A DNA stretch of 64,000 nucleotides from JBOGEN01 sp050743265 (GTDB taxonomy: Bacteria > Actinomycetota > Actinomycetes > JBOGEN01): NCBI GenBank assembly GCA_050743265.1, contig JBOGEN010000203.1, positions 33,498 to 97,497 on the forward strand, read 5' to 3'. Shown here in pieces: positions 26,204 through 34,576 of the stretch. The notes below the pieces were generated by a model. The model saw only the letters and a list, made by a program, of their open reading frames with translations, was not told the origin of the DNA and made no database searches. How positions within the stretch are numbered: position 1 is the stretch's first letter; each line of letters begins with the position of its first letter. Made by a program: the position numbers and the translations under genes.

Positions 26204-27384
26204 CGTTGCCCTCCCTCCGGGTGAAGATCGCCATCTGCGTCGGGGCGCCGAGGGCTTCGTCCAGGTCCCAGATGCCTCGGCGCTCGACCTGGTAGCCGTA
26301 GGTCGTGGCGACGCGGTCGGACCACTCGGAGAACTCCGCGCGGGTCCACTCGAACCGGTGGTCGGGGTGCCGCCTGCCCACGAGCCCTTCGTAGAGCACG
26401 TTGTACTCGCTGTTGGGAGTGGTCACGATGACAGCGCCAGGCTTGGCCGTATCGAATACGACGCGTTCGAGGGCCTCCAGCCGCGGAAGGTCGACATGCT
26501 CGACGACTTCCATCAGCACGGCGGCGTCGAAGCCGGCGAACCGCTCGTCCTCGTAGGTGAGGGCGCTCTGGAACAGCTCGACACGCGCGGCTTGCCGCTC
26601 GCTCATCTGCTCGACGCGCAGACGTCGTGCGGCGTACTGCAGGGACCGGGCAGACACGTCGGATCCGACGATCCGAGTGAACGCTGGGGTCTTGACCAGT
26701 CCGTCGAGGAGCTGACCCGGGCCGCAGCCCAAATCGATGACGGACTTGGCCCCCAGTTCGAGCAGGACCTGGTGGACCGCTTGGTGCCGTTGGGTGTTGA
26801 GCGGCATCCGCTTCTCCTCCGGCTGCAGGACTTCCTCGTCCACGGCCGGCTCGAGGGCGGACTCGTCCTCGTCGCCGAGCTCGGCGAGCCGGGCGAGCGC
26901 GACGCGGGTCAGTCCGCCACGGCGGCCGAGGTAGCGGCGGGTGATGAGGTTCGCGTCCGGGTGGGTGGCGAGCCAGCCCACGCCCGACCGCATGAGCTTG
27001 TCGACCTCCTCGGGGCTTTGCCAGTAGTGCTTGGACTCATCCAGCACCGGCAACAAGACGTACAACTGGTTCAGCGCATCGGCGAGCCGCACCGTGCCAC
27101 TCCGCCATGGCCACTCCCAGCAGGGACGAGGCGGCGTAGGACCGGTCGTTGACGTACTGGGCGAGGCTGAAGTCCGGGGCGTTCTTGGCGCGGGACCTCG
27201 CAAGGCGGATCGGGTCGACGTCGAGCATGAGCGCGACGGTGCAGCGCTCCTCGGTCGCTTCCGGGTAGAAGACCGTCGCCGTGCCGAACGACTGCTTGAA
27301 ATCCTGCACGCGATCGGGGTGCTTGTGCAGGAGGTAGCCGAGGTCGGTCGCCGGCTGGTGGGTCGTCGACACGGTCAGAAGCAC
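26196..27384 (-). pseudogene. hen1: Hen1 3'-terminal RNA ribose 2'-O-methyltransferase with internal deletion
   Basis: The N-terminal Hen1 domain reads from GTG at 27384 (LLTVSTTHQPATDLGYLLHK, VQDFKQSFGTATVFYPEA, FSLAQYVNDRSYAASSLLGVAMA). At about 27098-27103 the sequence jumps to another frame at GTVRLADALNQLYVLLPVLDE, which in intact proteins comes roughly 70-100 residues later. The rest is complete: SAM-binding SVIDLGCGPGQLLDGL and the metal site EVVEHVDLPRLEALER. The catalytic half is intact, but as read it has no start of its own with a good ribosome site. The out-of-frame internal deletion makes it a pseudogene, next to an equally deleted pnkp. Confidence 0.85.
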
Positions 27385-27481
27385 GCGCTCAGTCTGCCCG
27401 AATAGGGCGACCCCCTTTCGGTCTGTAGCCGATAGTCCCGATCCCGGGGAATCAGTCCGTCGACTCGAAGGCTGAAGGAAT

Positions 27482-27683
27482 GCCGCCGCCAAGTCACGCC
27501 AGCCCTCAGACCGGTCCTGGTGATCGTCGGCGCTCAGGACGCGATGCTCGACTCGCTCGACACCGCTCGGCGGCTGGACCAGTGCTTCCCCAGGCGACCG
27601 TCCGCCTCCTCCCCGATGTCGGGCACTCCGTCGTCGGCCAGACAGCCCCGATCCTCGACTTCCTGCACGATCGCCAGACCTGA
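27482..27683 (+). pseudogene. Alpha/beta-hydrolase C-terminal remnant
   Basis: VLVIVGAQDAMLDSLDTARRL in one frame (27482-27590) and ATVRLLPDVGHSVVGQTAPILDFL in the next (to the stop at 27681-27683). Together these give the last 65 or so residues of an alpha/beta hydrolase with the acid (QDAM) and histidine (VGHSV) positions. The nucleophile half is missing and there is a frameshift. Confidence 0.7.
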
Positions 27684-27691
27684 CTCGTTCG

Positions 27692-28657
27692 TCAGCTGCC
27701 CTCCGGCATCCGGATGCCCGAGGCGGCCGCCGGACGATGTGTGAACCGTGCGGTGACCACCGCCTTCTCGCGCACGGACAGCGTCACCTCGGTGAACCCG
27801 GCACGCCGCCCACGTCGCAGTGACCGGGCCTGCACGCCCATCTCGCGACCGTCGGCCGGGCGAAGGTACTGCGCGTACCCGTCGGACAGGGCCCACTCCG
27901 GCCCCATCACGGCCTCTGCCGCAGCCGCCGCGATGCCGTACAACGCGCCTCCTTGCACGTGGCCGACCCGGTTGCCCACCGCACGCGTCACGGGGACCAC
28001 GCCGCACAGCGCACCGTCCTCGCGCTCCTCGAGCGCCCGGGGCTCGGTCAGCAGTGCCGCGACGGAGCACGTCCGTGCCCGGGCCTGGGTCTCGAGGCTC
28101 TGGACCTCCGCCACGGCCTCCCGCTCCTGCGCGTCCAGGTCGTCGGGGACCAGGACAGGAAGCGCGACGTCCGCATCGGACTCCCACGGCAAGGGCGCGA
28201 GCACACGTCCGTCGGGGGACGGCAGGACGACGAACCACCCGTGCGCAGCGAGCACGGGCTGCCCACCGGAGTCCTCGACCGTGCAGTGTGTGTGCCCATC
28301 CCCCGGATCGCCGGTGGACCAGAGAACCCGCGCGGTCGCGGTGAGCCGTCCCGGCGCGGGCTCCCGGAGATGGTGCAGGCTCAGCGACGTCGTCCCCAGC
28401 CGCAGGCCGGCGCCGAGCGCACTGCGTACCGCCGAGCCCATCGCCAGGTCCGCCAGGCTCGCCAGCTCTCCCGGGGAGCCGGCGCACCCGGTGCCCGGGG
28501 AGGTCTGCGGGTCGAGGACCAGCCGCTCGCCCGCGCCTCCCGGGGCACCGATTCCCAGGAAGTGTCCGTAGAAGTGCATGCCGAGCGCTCGGGTGCGGGC
28601 GACTGCGACGAGTGCCCGGTCGCGGACGGCGAGGCTTGGGTCCACTGACGTGTGCAT
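27692..28657 (-). CDS. Double-hotdog PaaI-type acyl-CoA thioesterase
   Basis: A 321-residue protein with two hotdog domains: an N-terminal one (MHFYGHFLGIGAPGG ... DLAMGSAVRSALGAGLRLGTTSLSLHHL, ATARVLWS, HCTVEDSGGQPVLAAHGWF) and a C-terminal one (VGNRVGHVQGGALYGIAAAAAEAV, LSDGYAQYLRPADG, FTEVTLSVREKAVVTARFTH). The HVQGGALYG motif is the PaaI-like active-site loop. The start at 28657 (MHTSVD) follows TGAGGATC; an ATG four codons upstream is also possible. It lies 47 bases downstream of the IclR regulator on the same strand and next to a divergent CoA-transferase gene, so it probably hydrolyses acyl-CoA intermediates of that pathway. Confidence 0.85.
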   Translation of the reverse strand: MHTSVDPSLAVRDRALVAVARTRALGMHFYGHFLGIGAPGGAGERLVLDPQTSPGTGCAGSPGELASLADLAMGSAVRSALGAGLRLGTTSLSLHHLREPAPGRLTATARVLWSTGDPGDGHTHCTVEDSGGQPVLAAHGWFVVLPSPDGRVLAPLPWESDADVALPVLVPDDLDAQEREAVAEVQSLETQARARTCSVAALLTEPRALEEREDGALCGVVPVTRAVGNRVGHVQGGALYGIAAAAAEAVMGPEWALSDGYAQYLRPADGREMGVQARSLRRGRRAGFTEVTLSVREKAVVTARFTHRPAAASGIRMPEGS

Positions 28658-28704
28658 GCTGATCCTCATCTGGTGAAGGGGCTGCCGGTTCTGCGCGGGC
28701 AGCG

Positions 28705-29565
28705 TCAGATGCGGTACGGCGATGCTGTGCCGCAGTACGACTGCACCATCTCGTCCGTCGCGCCGAGCGCCTCGGAGACGGCCCACGCGGTGTCGCGTAG
28801 GCGTGGTCCGAGTGTGCGCATCCGCTCGACGGGCATCCGTATCTCGGGTCCGCTGACGCTGAGGCAGCCCACCACGAAGCCCCGGTGGTCGAAGATCGCG
28901 GCTGCGACGGTGTGGATGCCGGGGGTCCGCTCGGCGAACGACGTCGTGTACCCGGCGCGTCTGGCCTGCGCCATCTCGTCCCGAAGCGCCTCGCTGTCGG
29001 TCACGGTCGCGGGGGTCACATGCCGGATCGGACGCTGCAGCACAGCCTCTGCACGGTCCTGGGGCAGAAAGGCCAGCAGGACCTTCCCCGGCGCGCCGTA
29101 GGGCAGGGGGATGGGGACGCCGAGCTCGGTGTAGGTCCTTCGCAGGGGTTGATGGCTCTCGGCCTGGTCGACGACGACGCGCTCGTCGGTGGGGAGCAGC
29201 GCGTGCAGGCCGACCGTCTCGTCGACGTCGTCGCGTAGTGCGGTCATCGGCGGCATCGCGGCCTTGCGCAGCGTCGTGGTCACGGTGTCGCCGCGTACGA
29301 GCTGGGCGAGCAGCGGGCCGGGCGCGTAGCGGCGGTCTGGAGCCTGCCGGACGATCATGTTGTGCTGCATCGCGGCGAGGAGCCGGTGGGCGGTGCTCGT
29401 CGTGAGCCCGGTGGTACGGGCGATCTCGGAGAGAGTCAGGTCCCCGTGCCGGTCCACGAAGCAGCGGAGGATCGCTGCCGCCCTGTCGATGGACTGGACG
29501 CGGCCCGCGGGCCCGCTCCCGGGGGTGTCCGGGCCCGGTGACCGCTCCTGCGCCTGGTCGCTCAT
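28705..29565 (-). CDS. IclR-family transcriptional regulator
   Basis: A 286-residue regulator: winged helix (VQSIDRAAAILRCFVDRHGDLTLSEIARTTGLTTSTAHRLLAAM, about residues 20-75) and an IclR effector domain (DETVGLHALL, PYGAPGKVLLAFLP, GYTTSFAERTPGIHTVAAAIFDHRG, VGCLSVSGPEIRMP). The start at 29565 is the best-placed ATG but lacks a clear ribosome site; the upstream extension to 29670 is unlikely. Divergent from the CoA-transferase gene and cotranscribed with the thioesterase, so it probably regulates the catabolic island 27.7-37.2 kb. Confidence 0.9.
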   Translation of the reverse strand: MSDQAQERSPGPDTPGSGPAGRVQSIDRAAAILRCFVDRHGDLTLSEIARTTGLTTSTAHRLLAAMQHNMIVRQAPDRRYAPGPLLAQLVRGDTVTTTLRKAAMPPMTALRDDVDETVGLHALLPTDERVVVDQAESHQPLRRTYTELGVPIPLPYGAPGKVLLAFLPQDRAEAVLQRPIRHVTPATVTDSEALRDEMAQARRAGYTTSFAERTPGIHTVAAAIFDHRGFVVGCLSVSGPEIRMPVERMRTLGPRLRDTAWAVSEALGATDEMVQSYCGTASPYRI

Positions 29566-29639
29566 GTCGGGTTGGTGCACGGAGCTGGCATCCCCAATGT
29601 CGGCTTCATCCCTTGACGGGTGTGGTCGAGAGGCGTAAT

Positions 29640-29679
29640 TTTCCCGAATCGCAACAACAGTATCCCACATAGCGGGAAA
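29640..29679. promoter_or_regulatory. Inverted repeat in the IclR/CoA-transferase divergent region
   Basis: TTTCCCG at 29640-29646 and CGGGAAA at 29673-29679 are perfect inverted arms spaced by 26 bases; a shorter pair TCCC, seven bases, GGGA sits inside. A possible IclR operator just before the CoA-transferase start. Confidence 0.4.
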
Positions 29680-30911
29680 TGGTGAGGATGGCCGTGCTCC
29701 CTCTGGATGGCTTCCGGGTGCTGGATCTGACTCGGTTCCTCTCCGGGCCGTATGCCTCGATGGTGCTCGCGGAGCTGGGTGCGGATGTGGTGAAGGTGGA
29801 GCGGTTCCCGGAGGGGGATGACTCGCGTCGGTTGGCTCCGAAGGTGAACGGGGAGTCGTATCCGTTCGGCATGCCGAACCGGTCCAAGCGCAGTATCGCG
29901 GTGGATCTGAAGGCGGCGGCGGGGCGGGAGCTGTTCTTGCGGTTGGCGGCGGGTTCGGATCTGGTGATGGAGAACTTCCGCCCGGGGGTGGCTGCCCGGC
30001 TGGGGGTGGACTATGCGGCGGTGAAGGCTGTCCGGCCGGATGTGATCTATGTGTCGATCAGTGGGTTCGGGCAGACGGGTCCGTATCGGGACCGGCCGGG
30101 CTTCGACATCATGGCGCAGGGGTTGGGCGGGTTCTTGCGGATGACCGGGCAGCCGGATGGGCGTCCGGCGAAGGTGGGGATCGCGGTCAATGACATCGCC
30201 GCGGGGGCGACGGCGATCTATTCGGTGTTGGGCGCGCAGTTGCTGCGTCAGCGCACGGGTGAGGGCCAGTACATCGACATCTCGCTGGTGGATGCGGGGC
30301 TGGCCTGGACGGTGTGGGAGTCCGGGGCCTTTTTCGGTAGTGGGGAGTCTCCGGCGCCGACCGGGACGCGGCATCGGCGTTCGACGCCGTATCAGGCGTA
30401 CCGGACCTCGGATGGGTTCGTCACGATCGGCGCGGCGAACGACCGGCTGTGGGAGCGGTTGTGCCGCGACGCGCTGCACCGCCCGCAGTGGCTAAGCGAC
30501 GAGCGGTTCGTGACGTTGGCGGACCGGATGGCGCACATCGACGAGCTCGAGGCCGAGATCGAGGCGATCACCACCACCCGGAGCACGGATGAGTGGATCG
30601 AGGTGCTGGACAAGGCCGGCATCCCGGGTGGGCCGGTGCTGACCTATGAGGAGACGTTGGCCGACCCGCATGTGCAGGCCCGCGACATGCTAGTCGACCT
30701 GGACCATCCGATCATCGGCCCGATGCGCACGATCGGCCCGGGGGCGAAGTTCTCCGACCTGGACTACGCGGTGCGCGGGCCTGCCCCGTGGCTGGGCCAG
30801 CACACCGCGCAGGTGCTGGCCGAGCGGGGGCTGGGCGAGGACGAGATCGCCCGGCTCTTCGACGACGGTGTCGTCTTCGACGCGCACCCCGACCTGCAGC
30901 CAGAGCGGTAG
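29679..30911 (+). CDS. Class III (CaiB/BaiF) CoA-transferase
   Basis: A 410-residue CoA-transferase family III protein: VLDLTRFLSGPYASMVLAELGADVVKVE at the N-terminus, NRSKRSIAVDLK, ENFRPGVAARLG, and the catalytic aspartate in GFDIMAQGLGG (Asp143). It moves CoA between a carboxylic acid and an acyl-CoA. The adjacent TctABC-type uptake system suggests a di- or tricarboxylate substrate. ATG 29679 or 29688 could be the start. The first two thirds use codons such as GAT, GGT, TAT and TTG far more than neighbours do, which hints at a different origin; the last third returns to the local codon use. Confidence 0.92.
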   Translation: MVRMAVLPLDGFRVLDLTRFLSGPYASMVLAELGADVVKVERFPEGDDSRRLAPKVNGESYPFGMPNRSKRSIAVDLKAAAGRELFLRLAAGSDLVMENFRPGVAARLGVDYAAVKAVRPDVIYVSISGFGQTGPYRDRPGFDIMAQGLGGFLRMTGQPDGRPAKVGIAVNDIAAGATAIYSVLGAQLLRQRTGEGQYIDISLVDAGLAWTVWESGAFFGSGESPAPTGTRHRRSTPYQAYRTSDGFVTIGAANDRLWERLCRDALHRPQWLSDERFVTLADRMAHIDELEAEIEAITTTRSTDEWIEVLDKAGIPGGPVLTYEETLADPHVQARDMLVDLDHPIIGPMRTIGPGAKFSDLDYAVRGPAPWLGQHTAQVLAERGLGEDEIARLFDDGVVFDAHPDLQPER

Positions 30912-30915
30912 CCCT

Positions 30916-31272
30916 GTGTCCACCGATCTGCTTGTCGAGCGCGCCGGACCCGACGGCTCGGTCCCCACGCTGGTGCTGAACCGGCCGGACAGCCACAACG
31001 CGATCAACCTGGGCATGTACCGGGCGCTGCCCGGCCTGCTCGGCCGGATCGAGCACGACTCGAGCGTCAAGGTGCTGGTCGTGCGCGGCGCGGGTGAGAA
31101 GGCGTTCGCCTCCGGCGCGGACATCAGCGAGTTCGGCCAGGTGCGGGCGAACGCGCAGACCGCGACGGACTACAACGAGGCGGTCGCCGCCGCCGCGCGG
31201 GCGCTGGCCCTGGGCCTGGCCGACGAGATGGCGCCCGGTGAGGACCTGGACAAGCTCACCTACGAGTCGTAA
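30916..31272 (+). pseudogene. Enoyl-CoA hydratase/isomerase (crotonase) with internal deletion
   Basis: GTG at 30916, four bases after the CoA-transferase stop. The first 85 or so residues are a normal crotonase N-terminus (VPTLVLNRPDSHNAINLGMY, VLVVRGAGEKAFASGADISEF). After YNEAVAAAARAL it jumps to ALGLADEMAPGED and stops eight residues later. The second oxyanion-hole glycine region (HGxxxGGG) and the C-terminal half of a 260-residue family are missing. The junction is in frame, so a 118-residue product could be made, but it cannot be a working hydratase. Confidence 0.8.
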
Positions 31273-31289
31273 GGGAGGGCGAACTCGCG

Positions 31290-31391
31290 ATGTCGCTCAC
31301 CGGCACCACCTCGGGCACGATCGGCCTCCCGCGCGTCGACGCGTCGGGCAAGCGCACCTCGCCGTACGCGAGGCGAGGTGGTACGCCATGA
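31290..31391 (+). CDS. Small ORF translationally coupled to tctB
   Basis: Thirty-three codons starting MSLTGTTSGTIGLPRVDASG, with AGGGAGG seven bases before the ATG, and a stop that overlaps the tctB start (ATGA). The family is not recognised. It may be a leader that feeds ribosomes into tctB, or the remnant of a gene deleted between the crotonase and tctB. Confidence 0.4.
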   Translation: MSLTGTTSGTIGLPRVDASGKRTSPYARRGGTP

Positions 31392-31861
31392 GACGAGTGA
31401 CCTTCCGAGAGATCGACATCGCCTGCGGCGCACTCCTCGCCGTGCTCGGCGGCGTCGTCCTGGTTCAGAGTCGTCAACTCGACTTCTACCTGGAGGGCAT
31501 ACCCGGGCCGGGCTTCTTCCCCAGCATCCTCGCGGTCGTGTTGACCGGCCTGGGCGTGGTGCTCGTCGTGACCCGGGTGCGGGCACCCCGGGAGAGCGCA
31601 CGCGAGTTCCCGCTCCCGAGCCGACCGCAGGCCACGCGGTCGCTCGCGCTGTGGGCCGCCGTGCTGGGGGCGACGCTCCTGGCGGGCGTCCTGGGCTTTC
31701 CCCTCGCGATGCTCCTGCTCGTCGCGGTGATCCTGTTCGTCATCGAGGGCCGGCGTGGGATCGGGGCCGTCGCGACGACCATCGCGATTCCCCTGCTCGC
31801 GTGGCTGCTCTTCGCGTCGCTGCTGCAGGTCCCGCTCCCGACCGGCCCGTTCGGGTCCTGA
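31388..31861 (+). CDS. tctB: Tripartite tricarboxylate transporter, TctB small membrane subunit
   Basis: A 157-residue membrane protein with four hydrophobic segments and the TctB family entry (IACGALLAVLGGVVLVQS, then IPGPGFFPSILAVVL). The charged loop between helices 2 and 3 is normal. TctB is the small permease subunit that works with TctA and the binding protein TctC. The gene order tctB-tctA-tctC here follows a CoA-transferase gene, which suggests that the imported acid is activated as its CoA ester. Confidence 0.9.
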   Translation: MRRVTFREIDIACGALLAVLGGVVLVQSRQLDFYLEGIPGPGFFPSILAVVLTGLGVVLVVTRVRAPRESAREFPLPSRPQATRSLALWAAVLGATLLAGVLGFPLAMLLLVAVILFVIEGRRGIGAVATTIAIPLLAWLLFASLLQVPLPTGPFGS

Positions 31862-31921
31862 CCGTGGTGGGAGGTTGGTCACGGTGACGAACACGGTCCG
31901 GACGAATCGGGGGCGAGGGTC

Positions 31922-33523
31922 GTGACCGACGCGGTGATGGGTCTCATGGACGGGTTCGCCGCGGCGTTCTCGCTCACGAACCTCTTCTGGGTGATCTTCG
32001 GTGTGACGGCGGGAACCCTTGTGGGCGTCCTTCCCGGACTGGGCCCGCCCGCCACCATCGCGCTCCTGCTCCCGCTCTCGGTCAACCTGGAGCCGGCGAC
32101 CGGGCTGATCATGATGGCCGGCATCTACTACGGAGCGAAGTACGGAGGCTCGACCACGTCGATCCTCCTGAACATCCCGGGCGAGGACGCCTCGGTGGTC
32201 ACCACCTTCGACGGCTACCAGATGGCCCGGCAAGGACGCGCGGGCCCCGCGCTCGGCATCGCGGCGATCGGCTCGTTCATCGCCGGGACCCTCGGGTTGG
32301 TCGGCTTGACCTTCCTGGCGCCGGCGGTGGCGGCGATCGCCGTCATCTTCGGCCCCCCGGAGTACACCGCCATCATGGCGCTCGGCCTCAGCATGGTGGT
32401 GCTCCTGGGCGGGAGCTCCCAGGTCAAGGCCTTCGTCTCCGCGGTGGCCGGGTTCCTGCTGTCCACCATCGGCATCGACCTGTTCTCGGGCTCGACGCGG
32501 TTCACCTTCGGCAGGATCGAGCTCGCCAACGGCGTCGAGTTCGTCGCACTGTGCATCGGGCTCTTCGCCATCTCCGAGGTCTTGATCAATGCCGAGGAGA
32601 AGACCGGCCGCTCGTTCTTCAAGGTCCCCCGCCGGCTCAGAGAGCTCTTCCCGAGCAAGAAGGACCTAGCGGAGTCCTCCGGGGCCATCGGCCAGGGTTC
32701 GGTCGTCGGCTTCTTCATCGGGGCGCTCCCGGGGGCCGGCTCGACGGTCGCCTCGTTCGTCAGCTACACGATCGCCAAGCGGCTCTCGCGGCACCCCGAG
32801 CGCTTCGGCAAGGGAGCCATCGCCGGAGTCGCCGCGCCGGAGGCGGCCAACAACTCCGCGACCGCCGGCTCCTTCGTACCGCTCCTCACGCTCGGGATCC
32901 CCGGGTCGGCGAGCACCGCCATCATGCTCGGTGCCCTCTTCCTGTACGGGCTGCAGCCGGGGCCGTTGTTCTTCAACGAGAACCCCGACGTCGTCTGGCC
33001 GATCATCGCGAGCATGTTCATCGGCAACCTCGTGCTGGTGATGCTGAACCTGCCGCTCATCCCGGTGTTCGCGAGCATCCTGCGCATCCCGTACCACGTG
33101 CTGTACCCGGGCATCATCGTCATCTCGATCGTCGGCGTGTACAGCATCAACAACTCGATGTTCGACGTGTGGGTGCTCGCCGTCTTCGGCCTCCTGGGCT
33201 ACGTCATGCGCAAGACAGACTTCCCGACCGCACCGTTGGTGCTGGCGTTCGTGCTGGGTCCGCTCTTCGAGCAGTCCATGCGCCGGTCCCTCGTCATCTC
33301 CCAGGGCGACCCGACGATCTTTCTCACCCGCCCGTGGGCTGTCGTCTTCCTCGTGCTCACGGCGCTTCTCTTCGTCGGTCCGGTGATCACCCGCAGGAGG
33401 GCACCGAGGGAGGCCGAACCTGCGCTGCAGACGTCGCCGGACTCGCCACCGGGGCCGGAGTCGCCACCCGAGGGAAGGGAGGCGGGCTCCGTGCATGCCA
33501 CCGATCGACGAGATGAGCGCTGA
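31922..33523 (+). CDS. tctA: Tripartite tricarboxylate transporter, TctA large membrane subunit
   Basis: A 533-residue integral membrane protein with about twelve helices. The TctA signatures are clear: GVTAGTLVGVLPGLGPPATIALLLP and the repeated half FIGALPGAGSTVASFVSYTIAKR with the preceding GQGSVVG, plus IYYGAKYGGSTTSILLNIPGE. The GTG at 31922 follows GAGGG. The last 40 residues are a hydrophilic, Pro/Glu-rich tail. It overlaps the region upstream of tctC, whose own start lies 32 bases downstream. Confidence 0.95.
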   Translation: MTDAVMGLMDGFAAAFSLTNLFWVIFGVTAGTLVGVLPGLGPPATIALLLPLSVNLEPATGLIMMAGIYYGAKYGGSTTSILLNIPGEDASVVTTFDGYQMARQGRAGPALGIAAIGSFIAGTLGLVGLTFLAPAVAAIAVIFGPPEYTAIMALGLSMVVLLGGSSQVKAFVSAVAGFLLSTIGIDLFSGSTRFTFGRIELANGVEFVALCIGLFAISEVLINAEEKTGRSFFKVPRRLRELFPSKKDLAESSGAIGQGSVVGFFIGALPGAGSTVASFVSYTIAKRLSRHPERFGKGAIAGVAAPEAANNSATAGSFVPLLTLGIPGSASTAIMLGALFLYGLQPGPLFFNENPDVVWPIIASMFIGNLVLVMLNLPLIPVFASILRIPYHVLYPGIIVISIVGVYSINNSMFDVWVLAVFGLLGYVMRKTDFPTAPLVLAFVLGPLFEQSMRRSLVISQGDPTIFLTRPWAVVFLVLTALLFVGPVITRRRAPREAEPALQTSPDSPPGPESPPEGREAGSVHATDRRDER

Positions 33524-33554
33524 CCCACCCGGAGACGCCAGGAGGTCTTGGTCC

Positions 33555-34568
33555 ATGTCGAACTTTCGAATAGCGCGCGCGCTCGCGTCGTGCGCCCTTG
33601 TGACAGTGCTCGCCTCCGCCTGCGGCCTGCAGACGGACTCGGCCAGCTCGGGGAGCGAAGGCGAGGACTTCGAGCCCGCCAAGCCGGAGTTCCTCGTGCA
33701 CACGGGGCCGGGCGGCGGCAGTGACATCTTCGTCCGCGATGTCATCGCGATGATGAAGAAGGAGGGGATCATCTCGTCGAACTGGCCGGTCCGGAACGAA
33801 GAGGCCGGCGAAGGGGCCGGCGCGATGAGCTACCTGCTGTCGAAGCGGGGCGAGACCGACAACATCTCGGCGATGACGACGACGTGGCTCACCACCCCCC
33901 TGACGATCGAGGGAGCGTCCGTGACCGTGGACGATCTGACCCCGATCGCCGGCATGATCGTCGAACCCGAGGTCATCGCGGTCGCGCCGGACTCGCCGTA
34001 CAAGTCGCTCAGGGACTTCGTCGAGGCCGCCAAGAAGAAGCCGGGGGCCCTCGTGCAGACCGGCGGCTCGACGACCGAGGTGTCGGCGCTCAACGGAGAG
34101 ACGATCCAGTCCGAGACCGGCACCGACTGGAAGTTCCTGTCCTTCGAGGAAGTCGGCCAGCGCATCACGGCACTGCTCAACGGCGACGCAGACATCATGA
34201 TGGGCAGTGCCCAGGACTTCGCCGCCCAGGTGAAGGCGGGCAAGCTGAAGGTCATAGGCGCCATCGGGACAGAGCCGCACCCGATCTACAGTGACGTGCC
34301 GACGACCCGCGACGAGGGATTCAAGTCCCCCCTCGTCCCTCAGGTACGGGGCGTCATGGGCCCGCCGGACATGCCGGCGGAGGCACTCGAGTACTACCAG
34401 GACATCTTCACGAAGCTCGTGAAGACGGACTCGTGGAAGGCGTACGCGAAGAAGAACGGGCTCGTCACCCAGCTTCGTGTCGGTGAGGAGTGGAAGACCT
34501 ACCTCGACGAGCACGAGCAGCGGGTCAAGGAGGCACTCAAGGGTTCCGACCTGCTGAAGAACGGTTGA
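33555..34568 (+). CDS. tctC: TctC-type extracytoplasmic binding lipoprotein
   Basis: A 337-residue Bug/TctC solute-binding protein. The start at 33555 is set by CCAGGAGG upstream and by the lipoprotein signal peptide it opens (MSNFRIARALAS ... LASAC, lipid Cys23). TctC-like segments follow: HTGPGGGSDIFVRDVI, NEEAGEGAGAMSYLL, GGSTTEVSALN, GDADIMMGSAQDFAAQVKAGKLKV. It captures a carboxylate outside the membrane and hands it to TctAB. The ligand cannot be read from sequence. Confidence 0.93.
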   Translation: MSNFRIARALASCALVTVLASACGLQTDSASSGSEGEDFEPAKPEFLVHTGPGGGSDIFVRDVIAMMKKEGIISSNWPVRNEEAGEGAGAMSYLLSKRGETDNISAMTTTWLTTPLTIEGASVTVDDLTPIAGMIVEPEVIAVAPDSPYKSLRDFVEAAKKKPGALVQTGGSTTEVSALNGETIQSETGTDWKFLSFEEVGQRITALLNGDADIMMGSAQDFAAQVKAGKLKVIGAIGTEPHPIYSDVPTTRDEGFKSPLVPQVRGVMGPPDMPAEALEYYQDIFTKLVKTDSWKAYAKKNGLVTQLRVGEEWKTYLDEHEQRVKEALKGSDLLKNG

Positions 34569-34576
34569 CGAAACCG

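Noticed and set aside
29562..30479. Minus-strand open frame of about 300 codons opposite the CoA-transferase
   Set aside because: It is Arg/Pro/His-rich antisense of a clear enzyme gene, with no ribosome site or family.
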